DNA of 64,000 nucleotides from Xylogone sp. PMI_703 (lineage: Eukaryota; Ascomycota; Leotiomycetes): positions 4,154,001-4,218,000 of the forward strand of contig JAJTUQ010000001.1 of the NCBI GenBank assembly GCA_021399445.1. Reading direction: 5' to 3'. The position numbers were made by a program, and so were the translations under genes. Numbering within the stretch: the stretch's first letter is position 1; each line of letters starts with the position of its first letter. The notes under the pieces were generated by a model. That model did no database searches and was not told the DNA's origin. It saw only the letters and a list, made by a program, of their open reading frames with translations. Shown piece by piece: positions 1 through 11,634 of this stretch.

Positions 1-141
1 GGCTCCTTCGATTGGAATAAGAACATGTAGGTAAGTGGGTCTATATTATCTGATATCTACCTCCTAGCGATATCCATCGTAGTTATTGCACAGCTTCCCA
101 AAAGAGCTCGCTAGAGCCTTCTGAATACTGTCCACAGATAT

Positions 142-680
142 TTGTTGCACGTCGGAGTCCTTGCCAAGGAGCGTTCGGTTGACTAGTTCATTATCATGAC
201 GGTTACCCTTTTCTTTTGTTGCACGTCGCATTATAAGCCAAGAAGTGGAATCCGCTGCACCATTATTCTGTTGCACGTCGCATATTGTGCCGAGAAAAGG
301 AAAAGTTTGTGGCTCCAACTGTTTGTAAGTGACTTTTTGTTTGTTGCACGTCGTACCTACTACCAAGGGTACTAGCGTTTGGTCGCTTCCATCACTATAT
401 AAGAGTTAAGCTTGTAGAGTGGGTTTCCATGATCCACAGTTCGTTAATACCTACATCATTTCTGAGTGTTTTGTTGCAATTCGCAAGTAATGCCAAGGGG
501 TCTAGCGTTCAGCTATAAAGATAACTAATGAGGTGGTTCATTATGCCAGTTTTGGCATCCAAATATTTTGTTGCACATCGGGGTCCTTGCCAAGAGCTTT
601 CGCGTTCTGTTAAGTATTTTCTGGGTATTCGTGCACACTAAATCTTCCATTTTGTTGCAAATCGCATATGCAGCCAAGGA
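142..680 (+). repeat. Seven-copy bipartite short repeat
   Basis: The motif TTGTTGCAnnTCG, then exactly 8 variable bases, then GCCAAG (or ACCAAG/GCCGAG) occurs seven times, starting near 142, 216, 268, 341, 471, 568 and 652. The centre-to-centre distance varies from about 52 to 130 bp, so this is not a simple tandem satellite. Several copies continue with a weaker AGCGTT(C/T)-like tail. The fixed 8-base spacer with variable DNA between units suggests a protein-binding module or a decayed minisatellite. Open frames crossing it on the minus strand look like by-products of the repeat. Confidence 0.8.
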
Positions 681-957
681 TTCTGTAGTCAAGCAGGATG
701 GTCACTATATCTATCGCTGAAATAGTTACTTGAGGCATCTTTCGGGTAAATGCCATGCGTCATCTAGTGATGGATGAGACTGGAAGTAGGGAGGTGCAGT
801 ATCATTATTCACAATAAAGACAGTCAAAGTTGAGTCTATTAGTGTAAGTCTGCAAAGGTATCTTTATATTCCTAAAGACAATCTAGTTCATATTCTCCAT
901 CCATTTAACCAAAGTACCCCGTTCCAATAACGCCTCATGATATCATCGTAGACTTGT

Positions 958-1299
958 TCACAAGTCTTCTCCAATCGACTGCTCATAACTATGAGTGTTC
1001 ATATAGTCATGAATTTCTATCCAGGAGCCCACTCCTGTGAGCACGTCCTCTGGAGAAGCATTGAAGTCAATGTCACCATGCGCGGGGTCATCTGAAGTAG
1101 TACTTGAGGATGAGGAGTGGCTTGAAATTGAGTGTGCATAGCTTCGGCTCGAGGGGGAGGATGAGGACGCAGATGAGGAATGGCAATGGTAATGCGCATG
1201 GCTTGCAGAGCTGAAGGGATTCTGTCAGCATTACAGCTACAGGACAAGAGATTTGACGCAATACCTTCGGTAAGGATATGGTCTCGGTTGGGAAGACAT
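958..1299 (-). CDS. GVGxW-family small Ser-rich protein, copy A
   Basis: Two-exon gene: exon 1 is 1265-1299 (35 nt) and exon 2 is 958-1210. The 54-nt phase-2 intron has donor GTATTG, a GCTGAC branch-like site and acceptor TTCAG. The product is 95 aa. The N-terminus is MSSQPRPYPYR, followed by a His/Tyr patch (HAHYHCH), a Ser-rich low-complexity middle (about residues 23-51), an acidic stretch, the conserved core SPEDVLTGVGSW and a 20-residue tail. No signal peptide or membrane segment is visible. Three relatives lie at 7.4, 10.8 and 14.2 kb, with the same intron phase and the same C-terminal core. The function is unknown and I do not recognise the family. The matching intron and motif in four unlinked copies are the main evidence that this is a real gene. 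Confidence 0.72.
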
Positions 1300-1474
1300 G
1301 TTTAAGTATGAATCAAGAAATGGATAAGGTGATAAAGTTCAATCTGAGGTTGAGGGATGGGTGGTTGGAATAGCTATAATAGTCAAGTCAAGCACTGGCA
1401 GTGGCTCCTTGCTGCGAAGGATACGCCCTCTTTCCCTCATGATGTACCCATGGGAGAAGGAGGGGAGAGTGGCG

Positions 1475-1486
1475 AAATATATATAG
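1475..1486 (-). promoter_or_regulatory. TATA-like box of copy A
   Basis: On the minus strand CTATATATATTT lies about 176 bases upstream of the start codon of copy A. A pyrimidine-rich stretch (1451-1474, read on the minus strand) follows it, as is common at fungal transcription starts. Similar TATA elements precede the other three copies. Confidence 0.45.
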
Positions 1487-4400
1487 TTGCCATCACGACA
1501 AGAAATAAGAATGTGGCCGATGGTTACTGCTGGTAGCAGCTATGGTTAAGCGGCCCCAAGCAGGTGACCATACATGGTTAGGATCAAATAACGTGGCATT
1601 GGAAGGGGAATGCGGAAGGACTCGACTGTGTGCTGTTGTCCCCTTGCCCTGTCCACCAGCAAAATCCACCATTGACACGAAAGCGCGGCGCGCAGGCTTT
1701 TGGACTCTTGCCGTGCTGATGGTGTTTAGGTCAACTGCAAAAAACGTCGAGAACCTAGGTCCCCGCTACTCCGGCCAATCAGCAGGATGTGATCTTGGAC
1801 TCAATCTCGGACTCGGAGCGTTCGCTGGTGCCTTTCGCACGTTTCAAAAGCCTTGTGGCTTACAGCACTTCCAGCTGCAGAGCGGTTCCCGGCGTCCTGC
1901 ACGGGTCCTGGTCCTGAGGGGCGCGCCAAGCGGGTCCCCGAGCCCTCCCTGGGCATGCGAGAGACCCAATTTTCCCAGCGAGATTTGCGAGCGAGATTAT
2001 TTGGACATCTACTTACAGCGGTACACAAGCGCATTGGACTTTGCGCCGTGCATACCCATGCACAACCACAACCACCTCATACTGTATGTAAGAGAGTACA
2101 ATTATTTTCCGGATCCTACGCTTGGGGACAGGTGCGTGCAGGTATCTCCGAAGAATCCTGACGCCGCTGCAAAAACTACAGCCTCTTAGCGGTTCGGACC
2201 AAGCACCACATCTCTGGGAATTGGTGATACAAGCATACTGCGTAAGCAGTTCTGTAATCATTTCTAGGACGTGCACTCCCTGCAAGATCCAACAAATGGT
2301 AGTGTGTGGAGCAATAGAATTGGTGCTAGCCATGGAGCTGTCAGTCTGCTCCAATACCGTCATATTACACTGCATGCCCGTGTAGATCAACGAGACTGTC
2401 CTCTCTGCCTAAGTGAGTCTATCGTCTCAGTGCATTCCGTCGTGCCCGTCCTCAGCTACAGTAAGGCTCTAACGCGAGAAATACCCGACGCAACGTGAAT
2501 AACAGAGAGTATTAACTAATATTCTTTCCTCCTACTGTGCAGCTATTTAGAGACAACTCTGCACATTGGCCAGGAGAGAAGCAGAGTGCCCCAAATATCA
2601 TGTTGCGCGCAACGACCAACCCCGCATGGTTAGCCGTGGTTAGATGTTAAGTCAAGCGGGCCTCAAGAGATACTGTCCGTTTCCGCGGCGCAGGCACAGG
2701 GATGAGCCGAGTAAAGACTTGTCGTTGGGTAGTGGCGGCAACCCCCCTGCAGCTCCACAGAACCCAAAAACATCGGAGAACGGATGTGACTGCACCGCCA
2801 CACTTCAGCCTTCCAGAATGCCCTGCAGGGAGGCCCTGTCCCAGTGACGTAGCAGGACAGGGGCTCTTTTACCGTACTCTCAAAGCATTATACCAAAAGC
2901 TGAAAAAGATACCAGCAGAACCATCAATTACCTACATCAAATTATCAATTCCCCTCGGGCTCTCGAACAAGGAGACTAATGCAACATACCCGCGTGCCCT
3001 CTCTCGGCGCCCTGCTCGTACTATTATGACGATCGTGGCAAACTTGCCCGTTACGGTTATGGCAGAACTTTGTGAAGATCCTTAGGAATTGTCACTGCCT
3101 GATGAACCTCGGGGAATTTGAGCGCTCTTAGTCCCGTGGGGTACTGCGGTAGTAAACATCCCACGAGGTCACGCAGTCCCTAGGAGGGGGCACAGAGCCT
3201 CAGCACTTATCCGTCCTCTGGCACGTGTCATCGTTAAGCCCAGGATGTTAACTCGGGACTTGGAACGTTGTCCTCATACCCATGATTCGATCAGCGGCGC
3301 TGATCAGACTTGTGGGCTCAAAGTCAAGAGTCAAAGCGGAATAGCTTCGAATACAGTATTTAGCCTGTAGTTGTTCGGTGGATTCAGGTTGCGTAGTAGG
3401 TAGTCGATGCAGTGCGTTTCGGATTGCTCAGTCTACCCAGAGCCTAAAATCGTGCCGTGTAATCGCATCCCAGTTACTGGTATCAACACCACCAGGTGCA
3501 TAGGACTATTCATGCTTGAAATGGCTAGCGTGGGCTGGTCCGAGGTTATCACGTCGCGCCCTGTTAAGCTCCTCAGACCCTGATTTTCCCAGATGACAAG
3601 CATGAATTGGATAACAGAGCCAATTGTTCTGCTTCCGAGGACTTAGGATGCAGATGCAAGATCTCGGCCGGCAAATAGGAACAGACTCCGGATCCTCCTG
3701 ATTGGTTTCTCCGTTTTGCTTTGTGCTGTACCACCACACGATCAAATCTTTAGGTAGGCTTTTCGCCTCGCCTCTTCACCCATCACGACCTGCCTAAAAG
3801 GGAACCCAAAGAAATCTCTCGTAGGTTGGGCAACGTGACTCGTTCCTCGCATTCTCCTTCTGGGTGATTGATAGCGTGAAAGCGATCTTTTTCCATAGTC
3901 AACCGTGGCAGGGCACGCAGTTATCTCGATAAGAAAATTTCTATATCATCCTCACCCATGCCTAAAACTCATGGCCAGAATGCGATATTTAAAGTAAGAC
4001 GTGTTGAACATAATTTCCTGTATCGAGTGTTGACTGGGTGCGCATCTGTGTTCAAGCCTTTGCCAGTTTGCAGCTTCGATAGTACAAAGCAAACCCAGTG
4101 AGAGATACCAGTACTACCCAACAAAAAAAGAGCCATTTCCTGAACGATGGTGCCTAAATTCCATTCGCGGTGAAATAAGAGCAGTGATGAACCGGCAGGG
4201 CGCACGCGCCTACTGGAGCATCGAAATTGTTACCGAAAAGAGCAACTCTCTAGAATCACGGCAAAGTGCTAGGAAAAAGTACCGTCTGTACCGGTACCGC
4301 GACCAGTAATGCTGGATTGATTCCTCAGGTATCAGGCTTCCTCCCCTCCGAATCTTGGTTTTCGGCCGTCTTCTGGAAGGTCCACACCCAGCCAGACAGG

Positions 4401-4754
4401 GGTTCGTAGGCGAAGTGCGGTCCCAGGAAAGGGACTCACGATCTGACCAGGGTCCGGCCAAGGAGGCACGTGGGAGGACGCCAGCGTTGCCAGCATATCC
4501 CGGACTCTTCCTGGGACCCAGCAGCGCATCATTGCGTCGTACTGTGGCATCGTCGGATTTCCGTGACACTAGCCATTTAGAGTTATCGATACGGAACAGC
4601 GCTCCCTAGCAGCCAGCAGGTCTATGTGAATAACGCTGACAAACCTTGAATTGGAATCTCTCAGATAAAATTGTTTATATATAATTTTTATAAATTTTTT
4701 AGGAATTTATTCGAATTTCTATTGAATCTTGAAAAGTGTGAGATTTCGCGATTT

Positions 4755-4779
4755 GGGGGGGGGGGGGGGGGGGAGGGGG
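4755..4779 (+). repeat. Poly-G tract (G19-A-G5)
   Basis: A run of 19 G, one A and five more G, flanked by an AT-rich stretch (about 4670-4740). It could be a microsatellite-like slippage product or a G-quadruplex-forming sequence. The exact length may be unreliable, because long homopolymers are prone to sequencing error. Confidence 0.9.
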
Positions 4780-7155
4780 TTTTGAAAAGTGGTCTCGGAA
4801 TTTGACCTTTTAGTTTACTCTCTCTGGATCCTTGCTTCTTCAAGGTCTGTTGAGTTGATAGCAATGAGGCTTACGTATTTTTAGAAGGGCCGCATCGCCA
4901 ATCAACCTGCTCAGTTGGAAAAAATTTTCTTCTTCTGCGCCGGGCGTAATTTTCTCGGGGAACTGTAACTGTCATCTCCGGAGCGATCTGTGGAAGCATA
5001 ATGTACAAGTAAAGTTGGCCAGGATCCCTCCTCCATGATCTGCCACACTATCTTACGGAGTATAGTCTCATGAAAATGACTCTCAAATAAGAAAGCGAAT
5101 GTAACACTATACCGTGCATACTGTCAGCACTACAGTAGAAGGTTAATGGAATGGCAAGTATGCGGTGGAGAGTAATGCCGCGGCTAGTTCGAGAGCCGTT
5201 TTCTGAGATTAAACGGCGGCTGAGTTAGCAGGGATGACGGCAACGCGCAGGTGGAGTTTGATTAGCCCTAATTTCTGCCCCATAAAAGCTATCTCCAAAA
5301 TTTAGAAGCATATGTGCTCGAGTATCATATTGATTGTTATTCTCGACTCAGATCAACTGGGTTTAAATATCTTCCTCCAAAGCTTATGTAAAAATGATTC
5401 TTTAGGTAGTACTATACCTGAAAAATACGCATTCATTAAATCTACACTTAATGATAGAAAATGGCTGCAGTAACGCTACCACCAGCAGCTTCGGTCTACA
5501 GCTCAGCCGGAATCACTCAAACAACGCTGGCAACCATATTTAGAAAATCCCGCCGGGGTTGAGACGAGCTGCACAGTCACCGAGGGCAGCACATCGGCCT
5601 GGGGGGTTTCATGTGATATGCAGGATGGGCTAGAGAGAGGCGACGCAACAGAAGAGCAAACCCCGATCGCAATGTCCGAAGGCGATAGTGGAGGATCGCG
5701 AGTTTGTTGGGAAAGAAGGGGGTGAGAGAATGAGAGTGAGAGACAAGGAGCAAAAAGAGGGCTTACACCATTATCTGTCCTGCTTGCGATCCCTGTGATC
5801 CTCGACCTCTCGGAGAGCAGCGGAGAGAAATTTCCGATCCGTACGGTAGAGAAAGATGTTTGTAAGAAAGACTACACACACTTCTCTGTACAACCACAGC
5901 ACTCGCGCAGGAATACATACCACACGACCCGCGATGTGCTTGCACAGGAATGTATAATACACTACACAGGATGCACTTGCGCAGGTCACAAATGATTTTA
6001 GCTGCGACAACCTCTCTTAGTGCAGTTGGGTACAATATTGCGCTCATTGGCGGTTTGAATGGAGGTGCCATCTCGAAGGCTTCAATGTCTTCTCCCAAGT
6101 TCCGGGACAGCAGCCAAACTCCCGGGACAAAATAATTGTCATGATGGTACTTCTGTGCTCGCCAAATTTTGGTGGCGATTTATGTACCACCGTACCGATT
6201 AAACTGTCCGCCGGAGCCAAGGTCGGAGATTGAGCCATCACGCCCTGCCAGCACAGAAGATCGACAACCTCTACTTCGGTGGGGCTGCGCAGCCAAGCCA
6301 CGTACTTTGAGGGTAGTACAGTAATCACAATTGTGTGGAGACGCTGGTAAATGTTACTGCCGCACTCCGCTTCAGGTACGGTATTGCGAATTGCAAGCTG
6401 GGGGTGGTTACTTCGTACAGGCCGTAATATATCACACTTTTCGGTCTGTTCACTATTGCCCCAAGAGGCACTTTTCCATAGTATTCCACAAATGTGCACA
6501 GACAAAGGGGGTAGTATATTGCAGCCCGTAGAAAAGTAATTGGAAGCCGCGGCCTCTGGTGGTTGTATTCACCTCCTCTATCAATTGCTTCAGTACCGCG
6601 GGGATACCTCCTCGTCTCCTGTACTGGCCGCCCTCAGCGATCCTGGACTCCATGTGAAGAAACGTCAATCGTGCGCCACACTGTAAGCCATGTGTAATCT
6701 ATTCGGGTCCTGGTAAGTGGCAATGCTACGGATCCGATTATACTATTGGTCAAAGTAGGACACACCAAGACCACTTCAAGGGGTTCACGATGGGCAACCA
6801 ATCACGGCTGCTGGTCCCTTCGATGGCGCTGCCCCCATCTGCCAGCCCGTCGTGAAGCCAGCCGTGCACACAACGTGGTTGTTATCCAAAATGCAGACCA
6901 CCTGGAAAAGGCGCGGAATTTACTGCCGAATAGTACTTTCTCCATACTTTCTGTTTCATTGCATGCAATAAGAAGAGTAAGATGAGGCTACAATCTAACA
7001 GGGGGTTCCGAAATATGGCTTGCCAAAGTTTCTCGGTCTTTTGTAGCATACCACACCCGTCACAACGGATATGCTTCGCGTTCATATCCTAACCTAGACC
7101 GAAGGTGCAGTTGGGGGGGTGTTCAGCTGGAATATTGTTGAGGCAGGAATCTCAC

Positions 7156-7166
7156 AATATATATAT
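7156..7166 (+). promoter_or_regulatory. TATA-like box upstream of copy B
   Basis: AATATATATAT followed by a C/T-rich leader, about 280 bases upstream of the inferred first exon of copy B. Its use by that gene is inference. Confidence 0.3.
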
Positions 7167-7447
7167 CAGCCATCGAACCCACCTCTTCTGTTGTTTTCTT
7201 TCATTCATAAAACACACAAAACTCCATAGAAATATTAACTACGTCGCTTTTTATGTTCCAAGATGGTCACAGTCATATTGTGATTTATAGTCACCACCGC
7301 CCTCCTGTCAAGTCACCACGAGACCACTACCACTGTCTCAACTGTTGATGACGGAGGAACCACCACTTTTTTCCTAGTCACTCCTTTTTTAATAATAGTC
7401 CTGCTTGATTCAAACTCTCATTTATCCTGGAGCCTTTCATCGTTAAC

Positions 7448-7820
7448 ATGTAAGGCTGTCCAAACTGACTAAGCTCCTCGAGAGACATGACATGACACTG
7501 ACAGCACTTACACTAGGACCGAAAGTCACCATTCTTATTCCGCCGTATCCAGCTCTTCCCAGTCTCGAACCGGTAGTTACCCAAGTTCGATCTCAAGTCA
7601 AACATCCTTTCTCTCTTTACCCGTCTCACCAGCTGCCGCTACCACAGCATCTTCGACTTCCTCTTCCCCTTACTCTTCTTCTTCGCCATCACTAGCTTCC
7701 TCGATATCTTCATCGGCTTCATCAAATAGCTCTTTCGCCTCGGCCACCACCACAAATATGTCTCAGGAAGAAGCTCTTAGGGGTGTCGGTGCTTGGTCAG
7801 ATGAATGGATTCCAATGTGA
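7448..7820 (+). CDS. GVGxW-family small Ser-rich protein, copy B
   Basis: Inferred model: the start codon is split by the intron, with AT at 7448-7449, intron 7450-7516 (donor GTAAGG, an ACTGAC branch-like site, acceptor CACTAG) and exon 2 at 7517-7820. The product is 101 aa, starting MTESHHSYSAV. A long Ser/Thr/Ala-rich middle follows, then the core MSQEEALRGVGAW and the tail SDEWIPM. In the unspliced RNA the first ATG is followed at once by TAA, so splicing would be needed to make the protein. The intron phase (2) and position match copies A, C and D. The exon 2 frame is firm because of the family core; the first exon is less certain, since an untranslated or longer upstream exon cannot be excluded. 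The function is unknown. Confidence 0.6.
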
Positions 7821-10109
7821 TGAGGTTATGCTTGGGATACAAAAGAAGTCTTTCTATTCAGGTTCTCTGAACAAGAAAGATTATGAAGGACTGCATGATA
7901 ATGACTCATGTGTTCTTGGAGACTTAGGGGGTTTAAACCGGTTAAGAAAGATAGGTGGAAAGGGCGAGGCGCAACAGATTAGATGAACTTATGTAGAAAT
8001 TATTAGAGACAGAGATAAAAGTGGAATCGGATGACTAAAAACTTAGTTCTACTAATAGAGAAAGATAAATAAGATCATTTACGACACCTCTACCCCTTGA
8101 GCCAAATGTGCTCATGATAGAGTTTTACCAAGTGCGGCTGTATCTCGCTTTTCTCCGACGCAAACAAGCCTTGGCCGCTCACACAGAGAAGTGACTTACT
8201 CTACCTCGTCTACTTACTATCCTTCAGACGCTCTCAATTTCTACTAGAGAGGACTTGCCATGGGCTTGGGCCATGTTACGTATTTGACCTGATCTTCAGA
8301 AAAAGGCGGAGAGAGTGAGAGCGCGACAATCTAGTCGACCTAATTCACGTCGCCCTTCATGCCACACCATAACCTGAACAGTGAACGCAGCCAACTCGGG
8401 AGACTTGTATTGGGATGCTCGGCAAGCGCCTGTTCTCAACTACCGGCCGGCTTCCTGGAGGTTGAACAGCCAGATCGAATATAGGACGGCGGCCCGTTGC
8501 CGCCGTGCCTTTCCGACATGCGATGATGAGGTAACGTGGTCGGTACACGTTTACTTGCGACTCTGTTGTATCCCGCTCACGGCCGCATCTTGCGTGTGTA
8601 CCCTATGCTATAGTACCAGTGCATGAGTGGTCCTACTGCACCTCATCTTGCTGCTGCTGTCACCGCTAGTCCCGAATAGGGTCCCCAGCCTTTCAAGAAG
8701 TTGGGGACCATATTCGGGACTAGAGGCTCATACCCATGCCCAGTTCCAGGGTTCAGTGCACCGTCTCGACCGTCCAGAAGATCTGGCGCTGACTTTCCGG
8801 AACCCCGCCGGCAGTGGAGGAGCGAAACGAACGATATGAGAGGAATATGGTGTGCTGATTGGTTGTTCGGGATCAAGTGTTCCTAGTTTGTTGATTCGTC
8901 CTATTGGTGCTCAAACAGGGCTTCTCGGTGAATGGTTTTGTCCAATGTGGGAGGGTCCTGATTGCATCATCTAGAATGCTGGTTGGACGAGAAAAGCCGA
9001 TGATTTTATACTTTATGATGGTCCAAATTTTGAATGCTTCTTTTTTAAAATACTTAACAGTTGGATTTCCTTGGTTTCTGTGTGTACAAAGATCATGGTT
9101 AATGTCATAAAGAGTCGGATAGGAAGCGCCATTGGCTAAACGGCTCGCTATTATGCCGAGTCTTGTATTATCCACACAAAGCGGCGAGAGAGTAGGGAGG
9201 TATCAGCCACACTTTCGAAGATACAAACCACTTTAATCAATTTATCTAATTTATCCAGCTCGTGGTAATCTTCTATTGCTATCAGTTAGTATGACAGTTG
9301 TATGTAGCACTAAAGCAAGACTTGATCTCAATCATTTAGAATCTCCAGTCATTAGGAGTAGAGAGTGCTCATATGGAGAAGGCACCTTTATTTTTAAATT
9401 ACCAAATCCGGTTCCATAAACTGGTCCATTCACACTGTCTCAAGCAAAGACGGCATTATTTAGCTCATGGTTCGCACTTAAATGCTCATTCTGCCTGAGG
9501 CATTCCACCAATTTCCCTCTTGCTTGCTCAATGGTCTCTGGAGGAATTTTCTCCAATAGAATGTAGCGTACTGCATGATTGGTTGATAGGCAAGACCCAC
9601 ATACCACAAATTTCTTCGGTGGGCCCGGACGGGAGCCAGCTACAACTCGCCCACTTGAGGCCAGTGAACCGGTCGCTTGGCTGGCGACTTTTCTTCATGC
9701 TTGTATTCGAACATTTCTCTGAGTCCGGGGATTTGTCAGAACCACACCACTAGGACGGCCGCGAGGACCCTCCTCAGGGGCCCTGTAGTGGACTCCTGCT
9801 ACCGCACGTTGGCACCGTACTTGTAACTGTAGTAAATAATATCTCACATATCACATCGACCCCCTCTCAGGACCCTAGACAAAATCCTGTAGGCTGGTAG
9901 AAGGTGCGATGCAGATGCAGTGGCCATGTTTCAGGGACCGTGGCGCTAGATTAACGAACAGGCCGATGGGACCATGCCAGCACTGCAACTGCAAATGCCT
10001 GGCCAAGCGTGCCAGGGACCCGCCCAAATGCCCCTCCCAGAGGCATAGCTCAATAACTCCAACTTACCCAGCTCGCCATGTCCTCTTGATGCTGCCCATA
10101 GAAAGGACG
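7821..10109. other. Stretch without a supported gene
   Basis: No frame here shows a recognisable domain or a coherent set of exons. The one structured item is the hairpin at 8667-8722, listed separately. Confidence 0.45.
8667..8722. repeat. Long hairpin, 21-bp arms
   Basis: The arms 8667-8687 and 8702-8722 are reverse complements with a single mismatch and surround a 14-base loop. The outer ends read TAGTCCCGAATA on both strands. The arm is related to that of the hairpin at 12097-12145 (TAGTCCAGAATAGG), which suggests a small repeat family, perhaps the paired ends of a deleted transposon or a minimal foldback element. Confidence 0.8.
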
Positions 10110-10344
10110 GCTCGCTCTGGACAGATTAAACGACAGCGGCTACAGTTGGTCATAACCAAATACCATGATAGAACTTCAATTCTTATACAAAATATAGTTA
10201 ACTCTAGTGTAGATAGTGTAGTTACATTAATGTTTCTATTGTTTTGCCTTTTAACCGATAAGATCTTTGAATAGTTGTGTGATTTCACCTGGTATAAACT
10301 ATGGCCTACTGTAGCCGCTGTCGTTTAATCTGTCCGGAGCGCGA
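10110..10344. mobile_element. MITE-like element with about 40-bp terminal inverted repeats
   Basis: A left arm (about 10110-10154) and a right arm (about 10300-10344) are near-perfect reverse complements. They share the core GACAGATTAAACGACAGCGG followed by CTACAGT and a similar inner end (GGyCATA). The arms enclose about 145 bp of AT-rich DNA with no transposase. The arm length, small size and lack of coding capacity fit a non-autonomous DNA transposon (MITE). The target-site duplication is not clear by eye, so the exact ends are approximate. Confidence 0.75.
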
Positions 10345-10558
10345 GGACGGGAGGCACGCTCGCACTTTTGTACCTCCGACCCAGCCGTAATTTGCATCAT
10401 CTGAAGGGCCTTACCTGAACGATCAGTGGCATGCGTCGATCGAGCATCATCTGCAGGGCAACCTCTATTTCCCTTGAAAGTTTCGTTGAGTGAGTTCTCC
10501 GCCCTGAAACTGTGAGTCTCTGTACTTAGGGTATGAGGACTTGAATACCCTCGGAAAC

Positions 10559-10565
10559 TATATAA
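10559..10565 (+). promoter_or_regulatory. TATA box upstream of copy C
   Basis: TATATAA followed by a CTCTTTCCTCCCTTC pyrimidine tract, about 213 bases upstream of the inferred start of copy C. This TATA-plus-pyrimidine layout resembles that of copy A. Confidence 0.45.
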
Positions 10566-10777
10566 TCACTCTTTCCTCCCTTCATTCCTAGATACTAAGG
10601 ACATGATATCAATACATTGTCTTTAAGAACTTAACAACTATAACCACAAAGGGACTTGTATCACATTACAGCTGGTTACAGTCAATAGTTTAGGAACCTC
10701 CTTCGTCAAACCCTCCTCGACTCTCTTCTTATTCAAACCCCATCTATCTCTTCACTTCAAGTACTTCAAAGTGGAAA

Positions 10778-11066
10778 ATGTATGATCTTAAGCCGTATAA
10801 GTATCGTGGATGGCGCTGACGTCGCTTGTATCAGGGCCAAAAGTTACACTAGCTCCGCTACCTCTCAAAGCCAAAGCGACAGTACCTTAACCACGACATC
10901 AAGTCAAACATCCGTTAACACTCTCTCTATAGCTGGTGCAACTGCAAGTTTGTCTTCTCCGTCCTCACCCTCTTCTCCAGTGGATAGCTTCTTCACTTCG
11001 AGCCTCGGCTCAGAGATATCCCAGGAAGAGGTACTTAAAGGAGTCGGCGCCTGGGCTGAAACATAG
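10778..11066 (+). CDS. GVGxW-family small Ser-rich protein, copy C
   Basis: Inferred model: AT at 10778-10779, intron 10780-10834 (55 nt, donor GTATGA, GCTGAC branch-like site, acceptor ATCAG) and exon 2 at 10835-11066. As in copy B the start codon is completed across the phase-2 junction. The product is 77 aa, beginning MAKSYTSSATSQ. It is Ser/Thr/Pro-rich in the middle and ends with the core ISQEEVLKGVGAW plus AET. The N-terminal AKSYTSS aligns with the FAHYTSH of copy D. An uninterrupted reading from an upstream ATG at 10782 would also reach the same C-terminus, adding 17 unrelated residues; the spliced model is preferred because all four copies then share one intron. The function is unknown. 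Confidence 0.62.
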
Positions 11067-11543
11067 TGCTTCGGTTTAATGCAGTTTTGGTATTTAATAA
11101 CTGTATGTGTTTGGGGTACCGTGTGATCGGAAACATCTATAGAGTGTCTGTAGAATGAGATTTATGAATAGATTTTAATTTAGCACATCGGACCAAAAGA
11201 ACTGATCTGCTAGCTGCCTCTCTTTCCCTCTTATAAAAGGAAATCAGTGATGGCTGATTTCCGAATTGGTCAGTATCCAACATTAGGCATTCGGGGTTCA
11301 GTAGTTAGCTGTGTGTTATATAAACGACAGCTAGAATTTAGCGACGTGCTGTGTCCACAGTGAGAATGGCCGTCACGTTTATCCTGCTATCTTCCCGGCC
11401 CTCTCATTGTCTGCTTCTTGCTTGTGGCCCAGACAGAAACAGTAGGTGGTGCCCAACAAGCGGGATTGTGGATTTTGTTAAGGTCAGTTAGGATATCGGC
11501 TGAGGGTACCATTTTCAGCAAATTGATGCGAAGCTTTGCAAGT

Positions 11544-11634
11544 AAAAAGTGCTGAAATGTCAGAGCAAAAAGTGATGAAATGTCGAAGCGAAGAGTGCTG
11601 AAAAGTCAGAGCGAAAAGTGCTGAAATGCCAGCC
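11544..11634 (+). repeat. Four tandem copies of a 23-bp unit
   Basis: Four diverged copies of a unit resembling aaaaGTGCTGAAATGTCAGAGC run head to tail at about 11544, 11567, 11590 and 11613. It is a short minisatellite outside any gene model. Confidence 0.8.

Larger units (their letters stand above)
1300..7447. other. Gene-poor stretch without a supported gene
   Basis: Apart from the putative promoters of copies A and B and the G tract near 4.76 kb, I see no frame in these 6 kb with a recognisable domain, consistent splice signals or a plausible codon pattern. Open frames of up to about 215 codons occur, but their translations look like random or low-complexity peptide. Around 7.3-7.45 kb there is a Thr-rich open stretch just upstream of copy B that may be a small relic; it has no clear start. 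Confidence 0.5.

Noticed and set aside
1542..2189. 215-codon plus-strand open frame
   Set aside because: Composition is random-like, there is no domain, and overlapping open frames exist on both strands in the same GC-rich stretch.
2013..2390. Minus-strand open frame containing QRCGAWSEPL, resembling the GVGAW core
   Set aside because: It lacks the E-x-L-x-GVG context, the Ser-rich middle and the conserved intron. The similarity is limited to four residues.
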